Part shown: piece after piece, positions 44,503 through 53,893 of the stretch
Layout: every line of letters begins with the position of its first letter
Numbering within the stretch: position 1 is the first letter of the stretch
Source of the DNA: Bacteriovorax stolpii
GTDB taxonomy: Bacteria; Bdellovibrionota; Bacteriovoracia; Bacteriovoracales; Bacteriovoracaceae
NCBI GenBank assembly: GCA_945860895.1
Contig: CAMASK010000001.1
Span: 1 to 64,000 of the forward strand
Length of the DNA: 64,000 nucleotides
Reading direction: 5' to 3'
Notes under the pieces: model-generated
The model's database searches: none
The model's input: the letters and a program-made list of their open reading frames with translations, nothing else
Told to the model about the DNA's origin: nothing
Program-made: the position numbers and the translations under genes

Positions 44503-45674
44503 GAGAAAGACTTCGCTTATCTGATTTAAGCGTCCTTTATATTTGTCTATCAGAAGAATGGAGTAGCATTGAGAGACGTTGCATTGCAGATGCCACATAC
44601 TTCAGAAATATTGGTGGATCAGCCTACATCCTATGCCATGAAAAATCTCTGATTGATAAAGAAGCTGAAAAAGAATCTATTCCTCGCATTTATTTTTTGA
44701 CCGGTCTTTCGACATTGAGAAGTAAGCTCAATTTTTATTTTCAAATCCAGCATATTCTTCAAAAGCAGCAAATCGATTTAATTCATTCTTATAATTATGA
44801 TTCACTATTGCCCCTGGGGATGATTTTGAAAGGGATGCCACAGATTCCTATGGTCTTTACATTCAATGAAAATATCACGTGGAAAAGAAGTTCATTCTTT
44901 GACAAATGGTTCTTATCTCGAACAGACTCTATTTTTACTTTTTCATCTAATATACGCGAACTGGCTATTGAATCTTTCCCCGTTAATTCTCGCAAAATTC
45001 ATGTCACAGGTGCGGGGATTGATTTTCCGGCAAAAATAAATCGTGCTGCCCATCCTGTAGAAAAAAAGAAAATCATGACCTTCATTTCGCGGACCGAAGA
45101 AGATCTTAATTGCATCAGAATTTTTGTGGATGCCATTCAGCCACTTCTCTATAACTTGGAACAAATGGATTTTAAGCAGCATCTTGTGTTTATATTTCTG
45201 ACTGATATCTCCTGGTATGATCATCCACTTTACGATTCCTTGAAACGCATGATTCTTGAGCGCCATCTGGAAATGAATATCAGTTTTGAGACCCGCCCTT
45301 TGAATAGTACTAGTTTCCAGGACTGCGATGTTTTTGTGGGACTGCCTATGAATGAGCTTTTTTCGGATCTTGATCTCTTCGCTTTAGTGACCCAGACCCC
45401 TGTCCTTTTGCCTCGGACATCCACACGGCAGCAGGTAGTAAAGCAGGGAAAATTTGGGGAAACCTACTATCCGGAAGATGGAAGAGAGCTGCGAGACAAA
45501 TTAATCAAGATTCTTACTAATTATCCTAAGTACTTAGAGGAGCTCAATGGAGTGGAATTAGAACTTCAGGAGCAACATCACTTTGAGCGCTATGCCGAAG
45601 AACTCTATGCTCATTACGAGACGCTTTATGCGCAGCGACGTAGGTACACTCAAAAGAAGAAAAAACTCGCTTAA
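44499..45674 (+). CDS. Glycosyltransferase-like protein (GT-B, group 1 style)
   Basis: The 391-residue protein has the GT-B layout: an N-terminal domain with IDLIHSYNYDSLLPLG, then KIHVTGAGIDFP at the domain junction. A C-terminal domain follows, including DCDVFVGLPMNELFSDLDLFALVTQTPVLLP where GT4 enzymes have their donor-binding E-x7-E region. That motif is only loosely preserved. Given its place after lpxK and the DUF3108 gene, it may decorate lipid A or LPS. Substrate is unknown. Confidence 0.65.
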   Translation: MRERLRLSDLSVLYICLSEEWSSIERRCIADATYFRNIGGSAYILCHEKSLIDKEAEKESIPRIYFLTGLSTLRSKLNFYFQIQHILQKQQIDLIHSYNYDSLLPLGMILKGMPQIPMVFTFNENITWKRSSFFDKWFLSRTDSIFTFSSNIRELAIESFPVNSRKIHVTGAGIDFPAKINRAAHPVEKKKIMTFISRTEEDLNCIRIFVDAIQPLLYNLEQMDFKQHLVFIFLTDISWYDHPLYDSLKRMILERHLEMNISFETRPLNSTSFQDCDVFVGLPMNELFSDLDLFALVTQTPVLLPRTSTRQQVVKQGKFGETYYPEDGRELRDKLIKILTNYPKYLEELNGVELELQEQHHFERYAEELYAHYETLYAQRRRYTQKKKKLA

Positions 45675-45746
45675 TCCCCCACAATCATTTATATTTTTCG
45701 CTCTTCAGTAGAAGAATTAATGTCTAGTAAAAAGGGGGGCTATATT

Positions 45747-47495
45747 ATGGCCACCACAAAAACTGCAACTGCATCTGCATCTAAAAACTTTGTAATCCCG
45801 TCTTGGATCAAAGGGTTCGACTTCGAAATGGGCGAAGCAACTGAAACAAAGGCAAAAACTGAATTCGGAGATTTGATCAACTCTGCATCCGCAAAGAATT
45901 TCGCTGAAGGCGAAGTTTTCATGGGTAAAGTCGTTGCTATGAATGATGAATTCGTAACGGTAGATATCGGTTATAAGCAAGAGGGTCTTGTACTCGCTCG
46001 CGAATTCCGTAACTACGACGGCACGATGAAAATCAAAGTCGGCGAAGAAATCCAAGTTTATCTAGAAAAGCTTGAGTCTGCTATGGGGAACTTAGTTCTT
46101 TCTAAAGACAAAGCTGAAATCTTGAAAGCATGGGACAAGATCTCTGAAGCTTGTGAAAAAGGTGAGCCTGTTGAAGGTACCGTTATCGCAAAAGTTAAGG
46201 GCGGTCTTTCTGTTGATATCGGTGTTAAAGCTTTCCTTCCAGGATCGCAAATTGACATCCGTCCAGTTAAGAACCTTGATAAGTACATTGGTAAAACAAT
46301 GGAATTCAAAGTTATTAAATTTAACAAGAAACGTGGAAACATTGTTCTTTCTCGTCGTGCAATCCTCGCTGAAGAGCGCGGTAAGATGAGAGATGAAACA
46401 TTGACTCAAATTCAAGAAGGTATGATCGTTAAAGGTATTGTTAAAAACATTACTGATTACGGTGCATTCATCGATCTTGGTGGTGTTGATGGTCTTCTAC
46501 ACATTACAGATATGTCTTGGGGTCGCGTTAAGCATCCTTCGAACCTTCTTGGTGTTGGTGATGAAGTTGATGTTAAAATCCTTAAATACGATGCTTCGAA
46601 AGAGCGCGTATCTTTGGGTCTTAAGCAAGTTCAAGCTAATCCTTGGGAATCTGCTAAAGATAAATATATGCCAGGTTCAAAAGTTTCTGGAGAAATCGTA
46701 TCTGTTAAAGATTACGGAATCTTCGTTGAGCTTTCTGACGGTATCGAAGGTTTGATCCACGTTTCAGAAATGAGCTGGACAAACAAAAAGTCTGCTAACA
46801 AAACTTACAACGTAGGCGATAAGATCGAAGCTGTAGTTCTTGAAGTAGATGTTGAGAACAAGAGAATCTCTCTTGGTCTTAAACAGTTGATGCCAAATCC
46901 TTGGGATGATTTAGCTGCTAAATTCAACCCAGGTAAAATGGTTGAAGGTACAATTAAAGCAATCGTTGATTTCGGTCTGTTCATTGACCTTGGCGAAGAA
47001 GTTGATGCTCTCATTCACGTTTCAGATATTTCTTGGACTAAGAAAGCTGTTACATTGACTGAAGAGTACAAAGTTGGCCAAAAAATCAAAGCTGTAGTTG
47101 TTACAGTTGATAAAGAAAACCAAAAATTCTGCTTAGGCCTTAAACAGCTTGAGGAAGATCCTTGGAAGAGAATCGAAGAGCGTATGCCAGTTGGTTCACC
47201 TGTTGAAGGTGAAGCAGTTCGTATTACTGAATTCGGTGTATTCGTTGAACTTGAAACTGGAATTGAAGGTCTAGTTCATATCTCTGAAATCTCTGAAGAG
47301 CGCGTAGAGAAACCATCGGATAAAGTTAACAAAGGCGATAAAGTTAAAGCCATCGTTATCTCTATCGATAAACAAGCCAAGAAGATTGCTCTTTCTATGA
47401 AAGCAATTGCAACTGGTGAGTACAAGTCGAACTACAAAGCTGAAACAGCACAACCGTCTACTCTTGCTGACAAACTGAAAGGTTTCAAAGTTTAA
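45747..47495 (+). CDS. rpsA: 30S ribosomal protein S1
   Basis: S1 binds mRNA and helps start translation on weakly ribosome-binding or structured messages. The 582-residue protein has six S1 OB-fold repeats. Later repeats show the GMIVKGIVKNITDYGAFIDL and GLLHITDMSWGRVKHP patterns, with NPWE/NPWD/DPWK spacers. The start at 45747 is preferred because AAGGGGGG lies just upstream; an in-frame ATG at 45720 would place that site inside the gene. Codon usage is strongly biased, as expected of a highly expressed gene. A terminator follows. Confidence 0.96.
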   Translation: MATTKTATASASKNFVIPSWIKGFDFEMGEATETKAKTEFGDLINSASAKNFAEGEVFMGKVVAMNDEFVTVDIGYKQEGLVLAREFRNYDGTMKIKVGEEIQVYLEKLESAMGNLVLSKDKAEILKAWDKISEACEKGEPVEGTVIAKVKGGLSVDIGVKAFLPGSQIDIRPVKNLDKYIGKTMEFKVIKFNKKRGNIVLSRRAILAEERGKMRDETLTQIQEGMIVKGIVKNITDYGAFIDLGGVDGLLHITDMSWGRVKHPSNLLGVGDEVDVKILKYDASKERVSLGLKQVQANPWESAKDKYMPGSKVSGEIVSVKDYGIFVELSDGIEGLIHVSEMSWTNKKSANKTYNVGDKIEAVVLEVDVENKRISLGLKQLMPNPWDDLAAKFNPGKMVEGTIKAIVDFGLFIDLGEEVDALIHVSDISWTKKAVTLTEEYKVGQKIKAVVVTVDKENQKFCLGLKQLEEDPWKRIEERMPVGSPVEGEAVRITEFGVFVELETGIEGLVHISEISEERVEKPSDKVNKGDKVKAIVISIDKQAKKIALSMKAIATGEYKSNYKAETAQPSTLADKLKGFKV

Positions 47496-47530
47496 GTTTA
47501 GTTATTTCCATCCCGCTATTTGGATGAATG

Positions 47531-47557
47531 AGGGCCCGCAGAAATGCGGGCCTTTTT
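47531..47557 (+). terminator. Terminator after rpsA
   Basis: An 8-bp GC-rich stem GGCCCGCA (47533-47540) pairs with TGCGGGCC (47545-47552) over a GAAA tetraloop, then TTTTT. It lies between convergent rpsA and the carboxylase-like gene. Confidence 0.9.
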
Positions 47558-48764
47558 ATTTCGAAAAGTCTGTTATCCAGTCATAAGATCCTAATTTCCT
47601 ATCTTCCAAGCTTAGATCTATTTGCTTAATCATCTCTCGACTAGATTGACCATTCAGGCTCACAAAAGAGCTGGCATAGATCTTTAGGCCAGGGAACATA
47701 TTCTTCAAAAAATGAGCAAATTCAAGAATTGAATCCGGCTTTCCAATAATTTCTCGATATTGTTTTTTTGTCAGATACTTTTGCGGAAAAATCATCTGCA
47801 TGTTTTTAATAGATGGATCCAAAATATAGTAAACTACACGTCCGGTCTTGGTTCTTAATTTCATTCTCCATGAGAATTGATGACCATCCTCAGTCCATGA
47901 AACTTTTCCTGGATATAGATGATGTCTCAAGGGAATGAGTACTTGGAGAACCACATATAAAGATAAACAAAGCACCAAGAGTCTATTAGGCCGAATAAAT
48001 CTATAATCAGTTTTTGGAAAAAAATCATCAAACCAGGTTAATTTTCTGGGCCAGCTTGGGCCAAAAAATAAAGCCGTCATCATTAAGGCAAACCAGGGAA
48101 AGGTTGCTAAACCAAAATGATAAACATTATTTAAGTGAAAGAATATTGTCGCTGTGAAGGCTAGTATTCTCGAACGTCTCCAACAGAGAAAGGGAACAAC
48201 AAATAGATCAAACAACAGACCACCATATACATAGAAATTTTGGAATTTTTCTAAACCCATCGTTTTAATGGTATTGCCTGATAACCATTCAGAATCAAGT
48301 TTTGCAATTCCCGCAAAAAAATAGACTACTGAAATTTGGAATATCATCAGATAAAAATACCAAGCTGGTAGAGCAAGTTTTTTATTTTTTATGACTGGCA
48401 TCCAGATAAGCCAAAAAGCGATCAGACAATACAGATACAAATGGTTAATATATTCAGATTTCTCCATGAGAAAGAGAAGAGAGTATCCAAGAAACAAAAT
48501 CACTGCTGAAAGGCGCTGATGAATTCCAAAAGCAAATGTAAATCCTGCCAGAATAGTTATTGAATAATGAATAACTAGTCCCCAGAAAGGCCATGGGCTG
48601 AGCCATTCAAAATACAAATAAGTAAAATGAAAAGGTGCTAAGTATTCCTGAAAGTCTCCTAGAAACAAACTATTGATCAACTCCCACGAGAGTAATGTTC
48701 CTGCGAAAAAGCGCAGATAAATTAAAATTGCAGAATCTAAGGGTTTAAAGAGCTGCTTAAGCAT
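47556..48764 (-). CDS. Vitamin K-dependent gamma-carboxylase-like membrane protein (HTTM family)
   Basis: The 402-residue multi-pass protein strongly resembles the membrane half of animal gamma-glutamyl carboxylase (GGCX). INHLYLY (His108) matches the GGCX segment with catalytic His160. YFFAGIAKLDSEWLSG (Lys155) matches the segment with catalytic Lys218. FGPSWPRKL (about 235-242) matches CSPEWPRKL, and the C-terminal LRHHLYPGKVSWTEDGHQFSW matches a further conserved stretch. GGCX numbering is from memory. It lacks the large lumenal C-terminal domain of the 758-residue animal enzyme. No ribosome binding site is evident. Substrate and quinone cofactor are unknown. Confidence 0.85.
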   Translation of the reverse strand: MLKQLFKPLDSAILIYLRFFAGTLLSWELINSLFLGDFQEYLAPFHFTYLYFEWLSPWPFWGLVIHYSITILAGFTFAFGIHQRLSAVILFLGYSLLFLMEKSEYINHLYLYCLIAFWLIWMPVIKNKKLALPAWYFYLMIFQISVVYFFAGIAKLDSEWLSGNTIKTMGLEKFQNFYVYGGLLFDLFVVPFLCWRRSRILAFTATIFFHLNNVYHFGLATFPWFALMMTALFFGPSWPRKLTWFDDFFPKTDYRFIRPNRLLVLCLSLYVVLQVLIPLRHHLYPGKVSWTEDGHQFSWRMKLRTKTGRVVYYILDPSIKNMQMIFPQKYLTKKQYREIIGKPDSILEFAHFLKNMFPGLKIYASSFVSLNGQSSREMIKQIDLSLEDRKLGSYDWITDFSK

Positions 48765-48859
48765 CGGCGCAAGATTAGTCCACTGGCTGAATTAAGCCAC
48801 TATAAGAAATCATCAAGATCTTCATAATGGATCAATTGGCGGTCTGCGAAAATTAAATG

Positions 48860-48875
48860 GCCCACCGAAGTGGGC
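48860..48875 (-). terminator. Terminator-like hairpin with TTCG loop
   Basis: On the minus strand GCCCAC-TTCG-GTGGGC is followed by an AT-rich tail (ATTTAATTTT). It lies just after the stop of the secreted protein gene at 48883 and before the carboxylase-like gene. Confidence 0.7.
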
Positions 48876-48882
48876 TATTTAT

Positions 48883-49530
48883 TTAGTTTGAAAAAATTTT
48901 CAATCCACCGTTACCCGAAATGTGAACGGTATCATTTCTTTCGAAAGCCGTTCTCCAGGAATTCATGGAGTACTTAATAGTTAAAATGGCACCAACTACT
49001 GGTTGAGCTTTTGTTCCGTGATTTGTGATCCCTTGAAGTTTCATGCTGGCATTGAAATCCCATCCATATCCAGTTTTAACTGATACCGGCTGAACAATAG
49101 CATTTTGAATATATTTTCCTGTGCCATTATAAGAACAGTTATATGTGTAAAGAACCATATATTCAAAACGAACAACTTCTACTCCACCAGTCATCATTTT
49201 AGTGGCAAATTTTTTCTGAACAGGGAAAGAACAATTTTCCATATCAAGAGGATCCACAATTTCTTTTGAAATTGGGTCCTTGGGTACGATGTTAATTGGA
49301 GTAAAACTAGTAGTGTTAGAAGGCTTACCTTTTTGAACTAAAGTATAAACCTGTTCTCCAAGGGCAACGATTTCTTTTGCGATAGCTATGACTTCTCCTG
49401 CATCACCTTCAATTGCTGACTGAGAGTCAAAATTTTCAACTTCAATTGTTTCAATATAAAGTGTTTCCACTTTTGCATAAGAAACTGTCGTCATGAGTGC
49501 GAGACACAGACTCATTATCAAATTTTTCAT
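48883..49530 (-). CDS. Secreted protein with Glu-rich mature N-terminus, unknown
   Basis: The 215-residue precursor has a signal peptide ending SYA (residue 19). The first 40 mature residues hold eight Glu (for example VETLYIETIEVENFD). A beta-rich domain with two Cys follows. No family is recognised. It lies upstream of, and in the same orientation as, the gamma-carboxylase-like gene, with a hairpin between. The region 49531-49745 beyond its start has no gene that I can see. Confidence 0.65.
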   Translation of the reverse strand: MKNLIMSLCLALMTTVSYAKVETLYIETIEVENFDSQSAIEGDAGEVIAIAKEIVALGEQVYTLVQKGKPSNTTSFTPINIVPKDPISKEIVDPLDMENCSFPVQKKFATKMMTGGVEVVRFEYMVLYTYNCSYNGTGKYIQNAIVQPVSVKTGYGWDFNASMKLQGITNHGTKAQPVVGAILTIKYSMNSWRTAFERNDTVHISGNGGLKIFSN

Positions 49531-49745
49531 TATTTCCCCCAGTTAAATTCCCATGGAGAGCTTCTATCAAGCGTTAAAGCGATTGGTCAAGAGCGAAGTA
49601 GTTTTAGTATTTTTTACTGCGGCACCAAGTTAAAGTTAGTAAAAACAATAGCTTCGCTTCTTTGCTGATTTTGCGGAACGTAAACAAGTAGAAGTTTGTC
49701 TAATGATAATTTAAAGTTTTCCTAATATATCAAAAGTTAGGCACC

Positions 49746-50699
49746 CTAAAGAGCGGCCTTTCGACGAATAGTGAATGCCCGATGGATGTCTGTATGATGA
49801 AAATCCTGAGGAATTGTCCATTGGGAGATTTCTTTAACTTCATATTGAGAGGTAATAATATGATGAAGTTCAAACTTACGTTTATTGGTAGAGAAGAAGA
49901 GAGTTCCCTCAGGGTTTAACATCTTCATGCAATCTCTGATCATGATTGGATGATCTCTTTCAATATCTAAATCTTCTTCCATTCTCTTAGAATTTGAGAA
50001 GCTTGGTGGATCCAAAAGGATTAAATCGAATTTTACATTTGCCTCTATCATTAGTGTTAATTCTTTTAAAACGTCTGCCTGAATAAATTTATGTTCTGAC
50101 GGATCCAAATCGTTCAGCACAAAGTTTTCCATTCCCCAATCAAGATAAGTCCGGGACATATCGATTGAAGTAACCAGTGCACCGCCCTTGGCTGCGGCCA
50201 CACTCAAAGAAGCTGTATAACAAAAAAGATTAAGTACTTTTTTCTGAGCACAATTATTAAGCAAGAATTGTCGTAATGGACGGTGATCTAAAAATAATCC
50301 AGTATCAAGATAGCGTTCAAGATTTACCCAAAATTTAAAAGGGGTCTCATTTACAGTAAAATAATCCACCGATCCTGGTGCTAGTGGCTTGTACTGCTCA
50401 TTGCCTTTTTGTCTTTGTCTTATTTTGAAATGCTGATGCTCTTTAGGGATATTGAATACTTCTTTGATAGCCTCTTCTATATTTTGCTGATGCACGGCCC
50501 TGATTGGCTCATCCTCTTCAGACAATCTTTTCCCTTGCTCATAAATTACAGCTTCAAGACCGTAAATATCAATCAAGTAGGGGTATTCAGGTATATCCTT
50601 GTTATAAATTCTGTAGGCTTCTATGCCATTTTTTTGGCGGTAAGACTTGAGCTTTTTAAGATTCTTTTGCAGTCTATTTTTAATGGCTAGTGAGTCCAT
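49746..50699 (-). CDS. Class I SAM-dependent rRNA methyltransferase, RlmK/RlmKL C-domain type
   Basis: The 317-residue protein matches the C-terminal (RlmK) half of E. coli RlmKL. It has a PUA/EEHEAD-like front with AYRIYNKDIPEYPYLIDIYG, the conserved DTGLFLDHRPLR, SAM-binding LNLFCYTASLSVAAAKGGA and the catalytic-region motif LILLDPPSFSNSKRM. RlmK makes m7G2069 of 23S rRNA. The RlmL half (m2G2445) is absent, so this is a stand-alone enzyme. It diverges from clpS. Confidence 0.88.
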   Translation of the reverse strand: MDSLAIKNRLQKNLKKLKSYRQKNGIEAYRIYNKDIPEYPYLIDIYGLEAVIYEQGKRLSEEDEPIRAVHQQNIEEAIKEVFNIPKEHQHFKIRQRQKGNEQYKPLAPGSVDYFTVNETPFKFWVNLERYLDTGLFLDHRPLRQFLLNNCAQKKVLNLFCYTASLSVAAAKGGALVTSIDMSRTYLDWGMENFVLNDLDPSEHKFIQADVLKELTLMIEANVKFDLILLDPPSFSNSKRMEEDLDIERDHPIMIRDCMKMLNPEGTLFFSTNKRKFELHHIITSQYEVKEISQWTIPQDFHHTDIHRAFTIRRKAAL

Positions 50700-50763
50700 G
50701 AGGAGTTATTGCCTTTCATTTGGAATTGGTGCATCCTCAATACTATACCAATGTGAAAAAAAT

Positions 50764-51084
50764 ATGTCTTCAGAAACTGATAGAGATGAACAATCTGGCA
50801 CTGCTACAGTCAACAAAAAAAAGTTGCAGCCCCCTCGTATGCACAAAGTCCTTATGCATAATGATGACTATACAACTATGGAATTTGTTGTCCTAGTTCT
50901 ACAGAAATTTTTCAATAAAAATTATAATGAAGCGCAGTCAATTATGCTTGATGTCCATAGTAGTGGTTATGGGGTGTGTGGCATCTATACTTATGAAGTT
51001 GCTGAATCTAAAGTGGCTAAAGTCATTAAATTTGCTCGAGACAATGGTCACCCATTACGCTGTAGTACTGAGCCCTCCGAATAA
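50764..51084 (+). CDS. clpS: ClpS adaptor for the ClpAP protease
   Basis: ClpS delivers N-degron substrates to ClpA, the next gene. From ATG 50764 the protein is 106 residues. It has a flexible N-tail, then MHKVLMHNDDYTTMEFVVLVL, the N-degron pocket region, and HSSGYGVCGIYTYEVAESK. An upstream in-frame ATG at 50647 would run antisense through the methyltransferase start and adds no conserved sequence. Confidence 0.94.
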   Translation: MSSETDRDEQSGTATVNKKKLQPPRMHKVLMHNDDYTTMEFVVLVLQKFFNKNYNEAQSIMLDVHSSGYGVCGIYTYEVAESKVAKVIKFARDNGHPLRCSTEPSE

Positions 51085-51159
51085 ATAAACTTCTGTCTAA
51101 CCTTGCCTTTTTTCTTTTCGGTAACATCTTCTGTATAATGAAGATGTGAGGGAATTACT

Positions 51160-53502
51160 ATGATTAGCCAAAAATTAGAACAAATATTAAATCGGGCCAT
51201 CAAACGTGCGAACGAAAAACGCCATGAATTTTTGACTTTAGAAAACGTTCTTCTTTCTATGCTGGAGGATGAAACAGTGACTGAAGTTCTGACAGACTGT
51301 GGGGCGAATCTTCCTGATTTAAAAAAAGATTTACAGATTTTCATCAATGAGGAGAAGAATTACTCTCTTTTAAGTGAAGATGAAATTCAGGATTTAAACC
51401 GCAAGCAATTTGGAAATGACCAATTGAGGGAAATTGCCCGTGAAAATGGGATTTTCTATCAGCCTGAAATTTCCCTCAGTCTTCAGCGAGTGATTCAAAG
51501 AGCTGCCATTCATATTCAGAGTTCTGGCAAAAAATCAATTAATGCCATTAACATCCTGGTGGCCATGTTTAGTGAAAAGGAGTCCCATGCGACCTACTTT
51601 TTAGAGCGTCAGGGAATCAATCGAATTGATATTGTAGAAAAAATATCTCATTCAATTGACCGTCCTATTAAGGGCTCTGAGTCCGAAGAATCCAGCACTG
51701 AAGGTGGACAAGAAACTTTCCGTCGTGAAGAAAAGTTTGAAAAAGCCTTATCCGAATACACTACCAATTTAAATAATCTTGCCCGTCAGGGTAAAATTGA
51801 TCCCATTATCGGCCGAGAAGATGAAATTCAGCGAATCATTCAAATTCTTTGTCGTCGCCGCAAAAATAATCCCATTTTGGTGGGTGATGCTGGCGTAGGT
51901 AAGACTGCAATTGCTGAAGGCTTGGCCAAGGCGATTGTGGAACACAAGGTTCCAAGTGTTCTCGCTAATACAACTGTCTATAGTCTGGATATGGCTTCAC
52001 TTCTTGCCGGAACTAAATTTCGTGGTGACTTTGAAGAAAGATTAAAATTAGTTCTTCAGGCACTGGAAAAACAAAATGAGAAACAAGGGTCCATCCTCTT
52101 CATTGATGAAATTCATACCATCATCGGAGCTGGTGCGACTTCTGGCGGAAGTATGGATGCCTCCAATCTTTTAAAGCCTGCACTTTCAAAAGGTCAGCTT
52201 CGTTGTATGGGTTCCACTACTTTTGATGAATATCGTAAATATTTTGAGAAAGATCAGGCCCTGACCCGCCGTTTTCAAAAAATTGACGTTCTGGAGCCAA
52301 CCGTCGAGGATTCAGTCAAAATTCTCGCGGGTCTTAAATCAAAATTTGAGGATCACCATCAGGTAAAATATCCCGATGCTATTATCCGCGCCGCCGTTGA
52401 ATTGTCACAGAAACATGTGACTGATAGAAAATTGCCAGATAAGGCCATTGATGTGATCGATGAGGTGGGTTCATACCTGAGACTAAAGCCAGAAAGTATG
52501 AAAGATGCTGAAGTCAGCATGGAAGATATTGAGCACATTGTTTCAAAAATTGCCCGAATTCCGCAAAAATCAATCTCAATGAATGAGAAAGATAAACTCC
52601 GTTACCTTGATCGTGACTTGAAGATGATGATTTATGGACAAGATGAAGCCATCGATAAGGTTTCCAACGCCCTTATTCTTTCAAGGTCTGGATTGGGTCA
52701 TACCAACCGTCCCATCGCAAGCTTCATGTTCACGGGACCAACCGGGGTTGGTAAAACAGAATTGGCCAAACAATTGGCCCATTTAATGGGCATTAATTTC
52801 ATTCGCATCGACATGTCTGAGTTCATGGAAAAGCATACAGTTTCTAAATTAATCGGAGCTCCTCCGGGATATGTGGGTTTTGATCAAGGTGGTGTCTTAA
52901 CTGATGCTATTAACAAAACTCCTTACTCAGTTCTGTTGATGGATGAGATTGAGAAGGCCCATCCGGATGTTTTCAACATTCTTTTACAGGTCATGGACCA
53001 TGGATCACTTACAGATTCAAACGGCAGGACCTCAGATTTTAGAAATGTCATCGTTATTTTGACCTCAAATGCGGGGGCAAAAGAGATGGAGGCCGGATCA
53101 ATTGGCCTTTCTGGGGCCCGTGGAGGGGAAATAAATTCCACCAAGCGAGATCAGGCCGTAAAAAATTTCTTTACCCCAGAATTTCGAAATCGACTGGATG
53201 CCATCATCAGTTTTAACAAACTGGCACCCAAAAATATTGAAATGGTGGTGGATAAATTTCTCATGGAGCTGGAAAACCAGCTTGCGGATAAGAAAGTTGA
53301 GCTTGAAGTCTCTGAAGCCGCTAAAGCATGGCTTAGCTTGAATGGCTATGATGATAAACTTGGTGCGAGACCTATTTCTCGTCTGATAAATGATAAAATT
53401 AAGAAACCACTTGCCCACGAAATCCTTTTTGGAAAGCTTGAAAGTGGAGGAAAAGTTGTGGTCGATATCAAAAATGATGATCTTGTTTTCACTTTTTCCT
53501 AA
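51160..53502 (+). CDS. clpA: ATP-dependent Clp protease ATP-binding subunit ClpA
   Basis: ClpA unfolds substrates and feeds them to ClpP. The 780-residue protein has the Clp N-domain repeats (1-150) and a first AAA+ module with [15 protein letters not shown] and [12 protein letters not shown]. The second module has [29 protein letters not shown] and a ClpA-type C-terminal domain. The ClpB-type middle coiled coil is missing, which with clpS upstream marks it as ClpA. ClpP is not in the window. Confidence 0.96.
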   Translation: MISQKLEQILNRAIKRANEKRHEFLTLENVLLSMLEDETVTEVLTDCGANLPDLKKDLQIFINEEKNYSLLSEDEIQDLNRKQFGNDQLREIARENGIFYQPEISLSLQRVIQRAAIHIQSSGKKSINAINILVAMFSEKESHATYFLERQGINRIDIVEKISHSIDRPIKGSESEESSTEGGQETFRREEKFEKALSEYTTNLNNLARQGKIDPIIGREDEIQRIIQILCRRRKNNPILVGDAGVGKTAIAEGLAKAIVEHKVPSVLANTTVYSLDMASLLAGTKFRGDFEERLKLVLQALEKQNEKQGSILFIDEIHTIIGAGATSGGSMDASNLLKPALSKGQLRCMGSTTFDEYRKYFEKDQALTRRFQKIDVLEPTVEDSVKILAGLKSKFEDHHQVKYPDAIIRAAVELSQKHVTDRKLPDKAIDVIDEVGSYLRLKPESMKDAEVSMEDIEHIVSKIARIPQKSISMNEKDKLRYLDRDLKMMIYGQDEAIDKVSNALILSRSGLGHTNRPIASFMFTGPTGVGKTELAKQLAHLMGINFIRIDMSEFMEKHTVSKLIGAPPGYVGFDQGGVLTDAINKTPYSVLLMDEIEKAHPDVFNILLQVMDHGSLTDSNGRTSDFRNVIVILTSNAGAKEMEAGSIGLSGARGGEINSTKRDQAVKNFFTPEFRNRLDAIISFNKLAPKNIEMVVDKFLMELENQLADKKVELEVSEAAKAWLSLNGYDDKLGARPISRLINDKIKKPLAHEILFGKLESGGKVVVDIKNDDLVFTFS

Positions 53503-53524
53503 ATATCTTTAACGATCTTACCGA

Positions 53525-53569
53525 TCCTCATGCATACGATGTTTGAAAAACAAAATGTGTGCATGAGGA
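53525..53569. repeat. Inverted repeat downstream of clpA
   Basis: A 13-base arm TCCTCATGCATAC (53525-53537) pairs with GTGTGCATGAGGA (53557-53569) with one wobble, around a 19-base A-rich loop. No T-run follows on either strand, so it is not a typical terminator. The rest of 53503-53722 is AT-rich leader without a gene that I can see. Confidence 0.55.
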
Positions 53570-53722
53570 CCTCAAAAAAAACTCCTCAAACACCGAATTG
53601 ATAAAAAAAACATCATATTGAAATAAAATATGTATTTTTTATTTGCGTTAGATTGAATTTGTGATTAAGCTTTAAATAAGAAAGGTCAATTACTTGTACC
53701 AACTATTTCCTGGGAGGAAATC

Positions 53723-53824
53723 ATGGCTAAGAAAGCAGCAAAAAAAGCTACTAAAAAAGTAGCAAAGAAAGCAACAAAGAAAGTTGCAAAGAAAGCTACT
53801 AAGAAAGCTTCTAAGAAGAAGTAG
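53723..53824 (+). CDS. 33-residue Lys/Ala-rich histone H1-like peptide
   Basis: This short gene follows a strong ribosome binding site (GGGAGGAAA) and is closed by a strong terminator. The product is almost entirely Lys, Ala, Thr and Val in repeats of the type KKATKKVA, 18 of 33 residues being Lys. Such sequences resemble the DNA-binding tails of bacterial H1-like proteins (Hc1/AlgP type). It is short for that family, so it could be a free DNA- or RNA-binding peptide. The repeats make slippage and length variation likely. Confidence 0.8.
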   Translation: MAKKAAKKATKKVAKKATKKVAKKATKKASKKK

Positions 53825-53830
53825 TCAGCT

Positions 53831-53864
53831 AAAAAAAAAGCCACCTTCGGGTGGCTTTTTTTTT
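53831..53864. terminator. Bidirectional terminator with TTCG loop
   Basis: Nine A, then GCCACC-TTCG-GGTGGC, then nine T (53831-53864). It serves the histone-like gene on the plus strand and, by symmetry, the MFS gene on the minus strand. Confidence 0.93.
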
Positions 53865-53893
53865 GTCTTTTTTCTCGATTTTCCCTATGAAAA

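Noticed and set aside
50647-50763. N-terminal extension of ClpS
   Set aside because: It is antisense to the methyltransferase start, has no family similarity, and the conserved protein begins after ATG 50764.
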